Of a stretch of 64,000 nt of DNA, positions 19,758 through 28,234 are shown piece after piece. This stretch comes from DASTFY01 sp963813375 (GTDB lineage Bacteria; Actinomycetota; Acidimicrobiia; Acidimicrobiales; Ilumatobacteraceae): positions 186,001-250,000 of the forward strand of contig CAWEYT010000010.1 in assembly GCA_963813375.1 (NCBI GenBank). The letters are read 5' to 3'. The translations under genes and the position numbers were made by a program. Each line of letters starts with the position of its first letter. The first letter of the stretch is position 1. The notes under the pieces were generated by a model. That model had not been told where the DNA came from. It ran no database searches and worked only from the letters and a program-made list of their open reading frames with translations.

Positions 19758-20189
19758 TCAGGCGGGAGGAGGGGATTCGCCCGGGCGGAGCTTGGGGGCG
19801 ATGGCCGACAGCATGCCATTGACGAAGCGGCCGGAGTCGTCGGTGGAGAAGCGCTTGGCCAGCTCGACGGCTTCGTCGATGACCACGGCCACGGGGACGT
19901 CCGGCCGTGCCTTCAGCTCGTAGAGGGCCAGGCGGAGCACGTTGCGGTCGATGGCCGGCATGCGGTCGAGGCTCCAGTTGCGGGCGTGACCCACGATCAG
20001 CGCGTCGAGCTCATCCTGATGGTCCTCGACGCCCTCGACGAGCGTCACCACGAGGGGTGCGGGCGGTACCGGCAGCGCGGCCAGCACCTGCCGGGGAGCC
20101 TCCTCCTTGGACTCGGCCTCGTAGAGCAGGGACAACGCCCGCTCCCGGGCGTCCGAGCGCGGGTCCTCCTCGCGCTCACCGGCGGACAC
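19758..20189 (-). CDS. nusB: Transcription antitermination factor NusB
   Basis: RNA-binding partner of NusE in rRNA antitermination. ARERALSLLYEAE is the arginine-rich opening helix, and NWSLDRMPAIDRNVLRLALYEL and AVVIDEAVELAKRFSTDDSGRFVNGML are the core family blocks. 143 residues, GTG start just after the efp stop. It ends the aro-efp cluster and is followed by the pyr promoter. Confidence 0.95.
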   Translation of the reverse strand: MSAGEREEDPRSDARERALSLLYEAESKEEAPRQVLAALPVPPAPLVVTLVEGVEDHQDELDALIVGHARNWSLDRMPAIDRNVLRLALYELKARPDVPVAVVIDEAVELAKRFSTDDSGRFVNGMLSAIAPKLRPGESPPPA

Positions 20190-20192
20190 CGG

Positions 20193-20756
20193 TCAGACCC
20201 GGGTCAGGTACTCGCCGGAGCGGGTGTCCACCTTCACCCGGTCGCCCGGGTTCACGAACAACGGCACCTGGATGACCAGACCGGTCTCCAACGTCGCCGG
20301 CTTGCGGGCGCCGGAGACCCGGTCGCCCTGCACCCCGGGTTCGGTGTCGGCGATGGTGAGCTCGACCGACGGGGCGATCTCCACCTGCACGATCTCACCC
20401 TCGAACGTGGCCAGGTTCGCGGTCATCTGCTCGACCAGGTAGTCGGCCGCATCGCCGAGCGCCGACGGCGGCACCGGGACCTGCTCGTAGGACTCGCTGT
20501 CCATGAAGACGTAGTCGTCACCGTCGCGGTACAGGAACTGCATGTCCCGCTTGTCGACGATGGCCTGCTCGACCCGGACGCCGGCGTTGAAGGTGCGCTC
20601 GAGGACCGCGCCGGTCCGCACGTTCTTGAGCCTGGTGCGCACGAACGCCCCGCCCTTGCCGGGCTTCACGTGCTGGAAGTCGACGACGGTGAACAGCCCG
20701 TTGTCGAGCTGCAGCGTGATGCCGTTCTTCAAGTCGTTGGTGGAGATCGCAGGCAT
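20193..20756 (-). CDS. efp: Translation elongation factor P
   Basis: Relieves ribosome stalling at polyproline. ISTNDLKNGITLQLDNGLFTVVDFQHVKPGKGGAFVRT holds the PGKG loop with the Lys that reaches the peptidyl-transferase centre, and the C-terminus has VQVPLFVNPGDRVKVDTRSGEYLTR-like OB-fold residues. 187 residues. The ATG at 20754-20756 lies 28 bases inside the 3' end of the upstream peptidase gene, so the two are translationally linked. Confidence 0.96.
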   Translation of the reverse strand: MPAISTNDLKNGITLQLDNGLFTVVDFQHVKPGKGGAFVRTRLKNVRTGAVLERTFNAGVRVEQAIVDKRDMQFLYRDGDDYVFMDSESYEQVPVPPSALGDAADYLVEQMTANLATFEGEIVQVEIAPSVELTIADTEPGVQGDRVSGARKPATLETGLVIQVPLFVNPGDRVKVDTRSGEYLTRV

Positions 20757-21844
20757 GAGAGGTCCTTCGGTGTGTGCGTGAGGGGGCGGCAGCCGTCGAC
20801 GGTGATCACCACGGTGTCCTCGATCCGGACGCCGCCGAGCCCTGCACGATAGACCCCGGGTTCGACGGTCACGACGTCCCCGACGGCCAGCGTGTCGACC
20901 GAGCCGGCGGTGGCCCACGGGACCTCGTGGATGAGCAGGCCCACCCCATGCCCCGTGCCGTGGGTGAAGTGCTCGCCGAGGCCGGACCCGGTCAGCGCCG
21001 TCCGGCACACCCCGTCCAGCGCGCGGCCCGCGAGGTCCGGCCGGGCTGCGGCCACCCCGGCGGCCTGGGCGGCCTCGACGGCGGCGAACCCCTCCTCCAG
21101 CCAGGGGTCGACGTCACCGAGGAGGGCGGTGCGGGTCATGTCCGAGTGGTAGCCGTCGTAGAGCGCGCCGAAGTCGAGGATCAGGCAGTCGCCGTCCGTG
21201 ATCCGCCGGTCCGACGGGTCGTGATGGGGCTTCGCCGCGTTGGGCCCGCTGGCCACGATCGACGGGAAGCTGGGCCCGCCGGCGCCGAGCGCCCGCATGC
21301 GGTCCTCCAGCGCGAGCGCGAACGCGGCCTCGGTCGGTTCGGTGTCGAGCAGCGGGAAGACGTCGGCCAGCGCCTGGCTGGCCAGGGCGCAGGCGTGCTC
21401 GATGCGGGCCAGCTCGCCGGCGTCCTTGGTGCGCCGCTCGGCCTCGATCACCCCGCTCGTCGGGACCAGTTCCGCCGGCAGCGCGGTGCGATACCGCTCG
21501 ACCCCGGCCCAGCTCACGTGCTCGGCCTCCAGCCCGACCCGGCCGAGCCCGCGCACGGCCGTGGCCAGCACCTCGTCCTGGGCGGCCAGGGACCGGCCGA
21601 TGGCCACGGTGGCGTCGCAGCCCACCGACGCCAGCTCCTCGGTGGCCCGTTCCTCGTACCGGCCGTCGGTGACGAGCACCACCCGGTCGGGCAGGACCAG
21701 GGCCCGGCCGGCCGAGCCGGTGAACCCCGTGAGCCAGCGGACGTTGACGAGGTCGGTGACGAGGAGGGCGTCGACACCGGCGTCGGCGAGGCGGGCCCGC
21801 ACGCGGCCTGCCCGCGGCCCGACCTCCAGCGGTGGGAGGGTCAT
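20729..21844 (-). CDS. M24 family Xaa-Pro aminopeptidase/dipeptidase
   Basis: Creatinase-like N-domain (LTGFTGSAGRALVLPDRVVLVTDGRY) followed by the pita-bread metallopeptidase. Metal ligands are visible: the two Asp in DFGALYDGYHSDMTRT, the His in HGTGHGVGL, and Glu in VEPGVY and IEDTV. 371 residues. The order aroQ-pepQ-efp-nusB is conserved in actinobacteria and Firmicutes. The start overlaps aroQ by ATGA. Confidence 0.93.
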   Translation of the reverse strand: MTLPPLEVGPRAGRVRARLADAGVDALLVTDLVNVRWLTGFTGSAGRALVLPDRVVLVTDGRYEERATEELASVGCDATVAIGRSLAAQDEVLATAVRGLGRVGLEAEHVSWAGVERYRTALPAELVPTSGVIEAERRTKDAGELARIEHACALASQALADVFPLLDTEPTEAAFALALEDRMRALGAGGPSFPSIVASGPNAAKPHHDPSDRRITDGDCLILDFGALYDGYHSDMTRTALLGDVDPWLEEGFAAVEAAQAAGVAAARPDLAGRALDGVCRTALTGSGLGEHFTHGTGHGVGLLIHEVPWATAGSVDTLAVGDVVTVEPGVYRAGLGGVRIEDTVVITVDGCRPLTHTPKDLSCLRSPPTT

Positions 21845-22287
21845 GTCCGGGCCACCAGCTCGGCGAGCGCGTCGACGGCCAGCCCGTACCCGACCAGGCC
21901 CAGGCCCATGATCGAACCCGCGGCCACGGGGGCCACGACGCTGGTGTGGCGCCAGGGCTCCCGGGCGCTCGGGTTGGAGATGTGCACCTCCAGCACCGGA
22001 CCGTCGAAGGCGGCCAGCGCGTCGTGGAGCGACCAGGCGTAGTGGGTGAAGGCACCGGGGTTGATGAGGATGGCCGCGCAGCGGCCCCGGGCCCCGTGGA
22101 TGGCGTCCACCAGCTCGCCCTCGTGGTTGGTCTGGAAGGCCTCCACGTCCCAGCCGTGGCGGCCGGCGGCCTCCCGTGCGGCCTGCACGTAGTCCTCCAG
22201 CGTGGCCGTGCCGTACACCGCGGGTTCCCGCTCGCCGAGGAGGTTGAGGTTGGGCCCGTGCAGGACGAGCAGCAGCGGCCTCGTCAC
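21841..22287 (-). CDS. aroQ: Type II 3-dehydroquinate dehydratase
   Basis: Third shikimate-pathway step. LHGPNLNLLGEREPAVYG has the catalytic loop Arg and Tyr, NHEGELVDAIH and NPGAFTHYAWSLHDAL shape the active site, and EVHISNPSAREPWRHTS carries the catalytic His. 148 residues, GTG start 4 bases after the aroB stop. Confidence 0.96.
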   Translation of the reverse strand: MTRPLLLVLHGPNLNLLGEREPAVYGTATLEDYVQAAREAAGRHGWDVEAFQTNHEGELVDAIHGARGRCAAILINPGAFTHYAWSLHDALAAFDGPVLEVHISNPSAREPWRHTSVVAPVAAGSIMGLGLVGYGLAVDALAELVART

Positions 22288-22291
22288 CGGC

Positions 22292-23316
22292 TCATGCTCC
22301 CATGCGGGCCAGCGCGGCCCTCACGTCCGCCGAGGTCGACCCCGGGCACCAGCTCCACCCCTCGCGGACCGTCGAGCACGAACGTCAGGCCGTCGAGCGC
22401 CTTCTTGTCGCGGCCCATCAGCTCGACCAGGCGATCGGGATCGACGTCCGCCGGCAACGCGGCATCGAGGCCGTATCCGGCCACGACGTCGCGGTGCTCG
22501 TCGATGCGGGCCTGCTCGATCCGCCCCAGCTCGCCGGCCAGCTCGGCCGCGTAGACGAGCCCGACGGCCACCGCCTCGCCGTGGCGCAGCTCGTGACCGG
22601 TCGTGATCTCGAGCGCGTGCGCGAGGGTGTGGCCGTAGTTGAGGATGGCCCTGACCCGCCGCCGTGCCACCCGCAGCGGCTTCACGCTCGTCGGCCACGA
22701 CGACCTCGGCCTTGATGGCGACGCAGCGCGCCACCCGCTCGTCGAGGGGCAGCGCCATGAGGTCGTCGCCGGTGAGGAAGTGGTACTTGGCCATCTCCCC
22801 CAACCCGCTCCGGCGTTCCCGCTCCGGCAACGTCTCCAGCGCGGTGAGGTCGCAGAGCACGGCGGCCGGCTGCCAGAACGCGCCGACGAGGTTCTTGCCC
22901 TCCGGCAGGTTGACGCCCGTCTTGCCGCCGATGGCCGCATCGACCATGCCCAGGAGCGTGGTGGGGACGTGGACCACCGCCACGCCCCGGTGATAGCTGG
23001 CGGCGGCGAAGCCGGCCACGTCCGTGACCATCCCGCCCCCCACCGCCACCACGCAGTCCCGCCGGGTCAGCCCGGCGCGGGCGAAGTCGCGGCAGAGCTG
23101 CTCGACGGTGGCCAGCGACTTGTGGGCCTCGCCATCGCCGATCTCGCAGCGGGCCACGACCCGGTCCCGCTCGACCAGGTCCGGCACGCCGGGCTGGCTG
23201 ACCACGACCAGCCGGTCGACGCCGGCGGGCAGCACGTCGGCAAGGAGCGAGGCCGCTCCCTCCCCCACCCACACGTCGTACGGGCGGTCGGCCAGCGGCA
23301 CGGGAACGCGGATCAC
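22292..23316 (-). CDS. aroB: 3-dehydroquinate synthase, two frame breaks
   Basis: Cyclises DAHP with bound NAD and Zn. VVAVGGGMVTDVAGFAAASYHRG (NAD site) and VDAAIGGKTGVNLPEGKNLVGAFWQP (substrate site) precede a break near 22680. The frame resumes with RAILNYGHTLAHALE, which holds the zinc-binding His, then HGEAVAVGLVYA. A second extra base near 22332 restores the end VRAALARMGA with stop at 22292-22294. Corrected length 340 residues. The GTG start overlaps the aroK stop by 4 bases. Confidence 0.93.
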
Positions 23317-23831
23317 AGCGCCTCACAGGAGGCCAGCACCCGCAGCACCTCGTCAGTCACGTCCTCGATGGGCGCATCGCCCGTCTCCACGGTCGCGTCG
23401 GCCACCTCGCGGTACAGCGCCTCGCGCTCACTGCTCAGCCGGCGCAGCGCGGCCAGAGGGTCGTCGTCCAGCAGCGGTCGGTGACCCTGGTGGCCGACCC
23501 GCGTCACGAGCACCTCGGGATCGGCCACCAACCGGACCGTGCAGACATCGGCCCGGGTCAGCAGGCGCCGGTTCTCCTCCCGCAGCACGACACCGCCTGC
23601 GGCCGCCACCACCGCGGGCTCGGGCAACGCCAGTGCCTCCTCCAGCACCTTCGTCTCGAGCACGCGGTACGCCGGCTCGCCGTCGGCCAGCCAGATCTCG
23701 CGGACGGTCCGTCCCTCGCGCGCCTCGATCATCTCGTCACTGTCGAGGAACGGGCGCCGGAGGGCTTCGGCCACCCGCCGCCCCACGGTGGTCTTGCCCG
23801 ATCCCATCATGCCCACGAGCGCCAGGTGCAC
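23313..23831 (-). CDS. aroK: Shikimate kinase
   Basis: Phosphorylates shikimate. LVGMMGSGKTTVGRRVAEAL is the P-loop, FLDSDEMIEAREGRTVREI binds shikimate through Asp and Arg, and VVAAAGGVVLREENRRLL is the GG loop. A lid Arg region (GHQGHRPLL) follows. The GTG at 23829-23831 gives 172 residues. The frame is open further upstream, but only as antisense-like sequence over aroC. Confidence 0.95.
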   Translation of the reverse strand: MHLALVGMMGSGKTTVGRRVAEALRRPFLDSDEMIEAREGRTVREIWLADGEPAYRVLETKVLEEALALPEPAVVAAAGGVVLREENRRLLTRADVCTVRLVADPEVLVTRVGHQGHRPLLDDDPLAALRRLSSEREALYREVADATVETGDAPIEDVTDEVLRVLASCEAL

Positions 23832-23842
23832 GAGCGGCCCGG

Positions 23843-25021
23843 TCAGCGGAGCGAGGCGCGGTAGGCGTCGGCGTTGCGCACCATCTCCGGGACGGAGTCG
23901 CCGCCGAACTTGCGCTGCGCCTCCGCCGCCAGGACCAGCGCCACCATCGTCTCGGCGACGACGCCCATGGCCGGGACGGCGGTCACGTCGGTGCGCTCCT
24001 TGAAGCTGACCGTCTCTTCCTTCGTCTCCACGTCGACGGTCTTCAGGGTGGGCCGGTTGAGCGTGGCGAGCGGCTTCATGGCCGCCCTCACCACGACCAG
24101 CTCGCCCGTGCTCATGCCGCCTTCGGTACCACCGGCCAGGGTCGACTCCCGCCGGTAGCCGGTGCCCCCGCTGTCCGCGGCCTCGGCGTCCCAGACGATC
24201 GGGTCGTGGGCCTGCGAACCGCGCCGGCCGGCCACCTCGAAGCCGTCGCCGATCTCCACCGCCTTCACGGCCTGGATGCTCATGATGGCCTGGGCCAGGA
24301 GGCCGTCCAGCTTGCGGTCCCAATGAACGTGGCTGCCCAGCCCGACCGGCACCCCGTAGGCCAGGACCTCCACCACGCCGCCCAGCGAGTCGCCGTCCTT
24401 GGCCGCCGCCTCGATCGCCCCGATCATGGCCTCCTGGGCGGCGGCGTCGAAGCAGCGGACCGGCGAATCGTCCACGGCCGCGAGGTCGGAGGGCAACGGG
24501 CGGTTCGCGCTCTTCGACCGCGCCGAACCGAGCTGCACCACGTGGCTCAGGACGCTGACCCCGAGCTCGGCCAGCAGGGCCTTGGCCAGGCAGCCCGCGG
24601 CCACGCGAGCCGCGGTCTCGCGGGCGCTCGCCCGCTCCAACACGTCCCGGGCGTCGCGGAATCCGTACTTCTGCATCCCCGCCAGGTCCGCGTGCCCCGG
24701 TCGGGGTTGGGTCAGCGGTTGCTCGGTCTGGCCCGGGGCGGGCGACATCTCCTGGTGCCAGCGGTCGGAGCGGAACCACTCGCTGTTCTTGATCTCGATC
24801 GCCACCGGCGAACCGAGGGTCCGTCCGTGGCGGACCCCGCCCAGCAACGTGAGCTCGTCGGCCTCGAAGCGCATCCGGGGGCCCCGGCCGTACCCCAACC
24901 GGCGGCGGGCCAGCTCGCCCTGCACCTCTTCGACCGTGATCGGGAGTCCGGCCGGCAGACCCTCGACGATCACCACGAGGGCCTGGCCGTGGGACTCCCC
25001 GGCGGTCAGGAAGCGGAGCAC
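23843..25021 (-). CDS. aroC: Chorismate synthase
   Basis: Makes chorismate with reduced FMN. LTAGESHGQALVVIVEGLPAG is signature 1, GRGPRMRFEADE is near the FMN site, RASARETAARVAAGCLAKALL is signature 2, and STLAGGTEGGMSTGELVVVRAAMKP and RTDVTAVPAMGVVAETMVALVLA complete the fold. 392 residues, GTG start, intact. Confidence 0.97.
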   Translation of the reverse strand: MLRFLTAGESHGQALVVIVEGLPAGLPITVEEVQGELARRRLGYGRGPRMRFEADELTLLGGVRHGRTLGSPVAIEIKNSEWFRSDRWHQEMSPAPGQTEQPLTQPRPGHADLAGMQKYGFRDARDVLERASARETAARVAAGCLAKALLAELGVSVLSHVVQLGSARSKSANRPLPSDLAAVDDSPVRCFDAAAQEAMIGAIEAAAKDGDSLGGVVEVLAYGVPVGLGSHVHWDRKLDGLLAQAIMSIQAVKAVEIGDGFEVAGRRGSQAHDPIVWDAEAADSGGTGYRRESTLAGGTEGGMSTGELVVVRAAMKPLATLNRPTLKTVDVETKEETVSFKERTDVTAVPAMGVVAETMVALVLAAEAQRKFGGDSVPEMVRNADAYRASLR

Positions 25022-25061
25022 CCGGGCATGGTACCGGCGGGCCCCTTCGGGCCGGGTGGCG

Positions 25062-25646
25062 TCAGTGGCCGGTGAGCACGAGGGCGAGGACGGCGCCGGC
25101 CACCAGGTACGGGCCGAACGGCAGCGTGACGTCCCGGCGCCGGTGCCGGACCATCTGGACCAGGCCGCCCAGCGCGCCGAGCAGCCCGGCGATCAGGAGC
25201 GCCGGCAGGACCAGGCCCACCGACCGGGCGCCGACGAGCACGCCGAGCAGGAGCCCGAGCTTGACGTCCCCGAACCCCATCCCCTGCGGGCTGGCCAGGT
25301 GCAACGCCAGCAGCACCCCGGCGAGCGCCCCGGCCCCGGCCAGCGCGCCGACGAGCGGCGTGAAGTCGCCGCTGATCGCGGTCTGGGCACCCACGAGGGC
25401 GAGCAGCGCTGCGGATCCGCCGAGCGTCAGGCGGTCCGGGAGCCGGCGCTCGCGGAGGTCGATCAGCACCAGCGGGACCAGGAACGCCGCGGCCACGACG
25501 TCGACCAGCAGCCAACGGCTGCCGCCGCTGAGCAGGTGTCCGAGCGCGACGATCAACACGGTCAGCGTGGTGAGGCCGCCGGCGAGCTCGGCGCGCCAGC
25601 CCGCGTCGGCTCGTTGCTGGTGGGACTCGGGGAACGGCGTCGTCAC
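25062..25646 (-). CDS. Prepilin peptidase, A24 domain only
   Basis: Aspartic membrane peptidase of the type IV prepilin/TadV class. Catalytic Asp residues are in VLIDLRERRLPDRL and in the GxGD motif QGMGFGDVKLG. About five to six hydrophobic segments fill the rest. The N-terminal methylase domain of full PilD is missing, as in many actinobacteria. The GTG at 25644-25646 is inside a short overlap-free gap after aroE. It sits between aroE and aroC, a placement also seen in other actinobacteria; no pilin genes are here. Confidence 0.82.
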   Translation of the reverse strand: MTTPFPESHQQRADAGWRAELAGGLTTLTVLIVALGHLLSGGSRWLLVDVVAAAFLVPLVLIDLRERRLPDRLTLGGSAALLALVGAQTAISGDFTPLVGALAGAGALAGVLLALHLASPQGMGFGDVKLGLLLGVLVGARSVGLVLPALLIAGLLGALGGLVQMVRHRRRDVTLPFGPYLVAGAVLALVLTGH

Positions 25647-25686
25647 ACCTTCCAGACGTTCGCCGAGGCGGGCGATGACGCGCCCG

Positions 25687-26553
25687 TCAGGGGCGGGCGA
25701 GCGAATTCTCGGCGGCCGCGCGCATGACGTCGCGCGGGGCCTCGACACCCGTCCAGAGGGTGAACTGCCGCGCACCCTGGTGCACGAGCATGCCCAGTCC
25801 GTCGACGGTCCGGCAGCCTCGCTCGGCGGCGGCGGCCAGGAGCGGCGTCCGTCGGGGGTGGTACACGAGGTCGACGACCACCTGGGCCGGCCGGAGCAGC
25901 GACGGGTCGATCGGCAGGTCGGCGGACTCCCCCATGCCGAGCGGGGTGGCGTGGACGATCAGGTCGACGCCGGCCACGTCGACCGGCCTCCCCACCCGGC
26001 CGGCGCCGAGCGCCGAGCGCGGCGGCTGTCTCGGCGGCGGCTGTGGTGCGGTTCACGACCACGACCTCGCGGCAGCCGGCCTCGGCCAGCGCCAGCACCA
26101 CCGCCCGGGCCGCGCCCCCGCGCCCAGCACGGCAACCGCCAGCCCGCTCGGCTCGACGTCGTGGTCGAGCCGGAGCGAGTCGACGAACCCGCCGCCGTCC
26201 GTGCTCTCCCCCGCCGTCTCGCCCGCTTCGGCGAACACGACGGTGTTGGCGGCGTGGAGCGCGACGACCGTGGACGACGGGTGGTCGACGAGCTCGGCCA
26301 CGTCCGTCTTGTGGGGCATCGTGACCGAGAGCCCGAGCAGGCCGAGCAGGCGGGCGGCATCGAGCGCGGCACCGGCCTGACCGGCCGGGACCGGGAAGGC
26401 GAGGTACACGACGTCCAGGCCACAGGCGGCGAAGGCCGCGTTGTGCATGGCCGGCGAGAGCGAGTGCCGAACGGGCCAGCCGATGATGCCTGCGACCCGT
26501 GTGCTCCCTCCGACGGGCCCCGCCGCCGGGAGGGCCGGGAGATCAGGCGTCAC
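25687..26553 (-). CDS. aroE: Shikimate dehydrogenase, two frame breaks
   Basis: NADPH-dependent reduction of dehydroshikimate. VAGIIGWPVRHSLSPAMHNAAF and LGLSVTMPHKTDVAELVD carry the substrate-binding Ser and the catalytic Lys, and HAANTVV and GGFVDSL follow. The NADP site GAGGAARAVVLALAEAG is broken near 26118 by loss of one G. A 7-base tandem duplication at 26004-26017 shifts the frame again before VDLIVHATPLGM. The C-terminus DGLGMLVHQGARQFTLWTG is normal. Corrected length 286 residues. The GTG start overlaps mltG by 4 bases. Confidence 0.9.
26004..26017. repeat. aroE: 7-base tandem duplication in aroE
   Basis: CGCCGAG occurs twice back to back. Removing one copy restores the AroE frame, so this is either an assembly slip or a recent +7 mutation. 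Confidence 0.6.
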
Positions 26554-27709
26554 CCGAGGAGGCCCGCGGCCCGCGCCTTCTCCACGTTCCTCTGGTGGTC
26601 GTCGTAGGTGGTCGCGAAGGCGTGGCGACCCTCGGCGTCGGCCAGCACGTAGAACAGCCAGATGCAGGGGACCCCGCCGGGGCAGCTCGCCGGGTCCGGG
26701 TTGGGCGCCGGGTTGAGCGCCGCCTCGATCGACTTCTTGCTCGGGTTGGTGATCGGCGTCGGCGGGAGGCCCAGGTGGAGGTACGAGTTGTACGGCGTGT
26801 CGAGGTCGCGCAGCGTGCTGAACGGGGTCTCGGAGTCCTGCCCGTAGTAGAGCGTGGCGTCGATCTGCAGCGGGGTACCGACGAAGAGGCGGTTGTAGAT
26901 CACCCGTGCGATCAGGGCCCGGTCCTCGTCGACCTTGGCCTCCTTCTCGATCATCGACGCCACGACCAGGATCTCGTACGGGGTGCGGCCCGTCGTCATC
27001 GGAGCCTTCTGGATGCCGACGCTGTTGGCGACGCGGGTCATCTGCTGCGCCATGCGGCCGACGATCTGGTCCTCGGTCTCGCTCCCCCCGATCTGGTAGG
27101 TGTCCGGGAACAGGAGGCCCTCGAGGTTCGTGACCCCGGGGCCAGCTCGCTGCGGATCGCGCCGGTCGTGGCGGCGGCCACGAACTTGTCGGCCGACAGC
27201 CGCGGCGCGTCACGCTCCAACCGCGCGCCCATGCGAGCTACCGCGTAGCCCTCCGGGAAGGTGACGTTCGAGAACGTCTGCGTCGGTGACGTGCGGAGCG
27301 ACTTCACGATGTTGCCCAGGTCGTCACGGGGCCGCAGCGTGTAGTAGCCCGGCTGCACGGGATCGAGGCCGCCCTTGTACCGCACGTAGGTGGTGAACAC
27401 CCTGGCGTTGGTGATGATGCCCTCGGCCTGGAGCCGGTCGGCCACGGAGGACAACGTGTCGCCCTCGTTGATCGTGAAGTTCACCGGGTCGCCGGGCTCG
27501 CCGGGGGGCGCCACCTGCTGGAGGGTCCAGCGGCCGGCCAGGCCGGCGAGGAGGAACATGACGACCAGAAGGCCGAGGAAGGCCAGACCGAGGCGCCGCC
27601 CGCCCTTGCGCTCGGGCGGTAGCGGCTCCATCTCCTCGGGCTCGAGATCCTCCGGTTCGTCCCAGGGGTCGCGGCGCCAGTCGGTGATTGTCAGGTCGGT
27701 GCGGCTCAC
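26550..27709 (-). CDS. mltG: Endolytic murein transglycosylase MltG, one frame break
   Basis: YceG-type transglycosylase that cuts nascent glycan strands at the membrane. A cytoplasmic acidic N-terminus is followed by one membrane segment (LGLAFLGLLVVMFLLAGLAG, about residues 38-57), a LysM-like domain (INEGDTLSSVADRLQAEGII), and the catalytic VVASMIEKEAK with the essential Glu, then YNRL, YNSYLHLGLPPTPITNP. Loss of one G near 27140 breaks the frame between SELAPG and the LEGLLFPDTYQIG block. GTG start, 386 residues corrected. Confidence 0.92.
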
Positions 27710-27797
27710 AGTTGGTCGGTAACGGTACCCGCTGGCCCCCACGGCGTTCTGGTCATGGGATCGTGCGCTCGGCGGTCCAGATCTCTGACCGGAACGC

Positions 27798-28220
27798 TCA
27801 GGAGGGGCCGGCGCGGCGGTCCAGCCAGGCTTGCAGGAGCACGGCGGCCGCGACCTTGTCCACGACGCGGCGCCGACCCTCGGCCCGGACACCGGCCTCC
27901 ATCAGCGCCCGGTCCGCGGTCACCGTGGTCAGGCGCTCGTCGAAGGACTCCACCGGGACGGGGAGCGCGGCGGCGAGGAGGTCGGTCTCGGCCTGTGCCG
28001 CCCGGGCCGCCGGGCCGACGCGGCCATCGAGGGAGAGCGGCAAACCGACGACGACGCGCTCGGCTTCCTCCTCCACGACGAGGGCGGCGATGCGCGCATG
28101 GTCGACCTCGGTCCGGCCGCTGCGGGCGACCACCGTCAGCGGGGTCGCGATCGTGCCACTGCGGTCGCTGACCGCCACCCCGATCCGCTTCGAGCCGAGG
28201 TCGAGGGCCAGGACCCTCAC
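27798..28220 (-). CDS. ruvX: RuvX/YqgF RNase H-fold nuclease
   Basis: Holliday-junction resolvase-like protein also implicated in 16S rRNA 5' processing. ALDLGSKRIGVAVSD carries the first catalytic Asp, VVVGLPLSLDG the middle block, and FDERLTTVTADRALMEAGV the ERLTT signature. 140 residues, GTG start. It lies between alaS and mltG, the standard arrangement. Confidence 0.93.
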   Translation of the reverse strand: MRVLALDLGSKRIGVAVSDRSGTIATPLTVVARSGRTEVDHARIAALVVEEEAERVVVGLPLSLDGRVGPAARAAQAETDLLAAALPVPVESFDERLTTVTADRALMEAGVRAEGRRRVVDKVAAAVLLQAWLDRRAGPS

Positions 28221-28234
28221 GGTCCGAGCGGACC

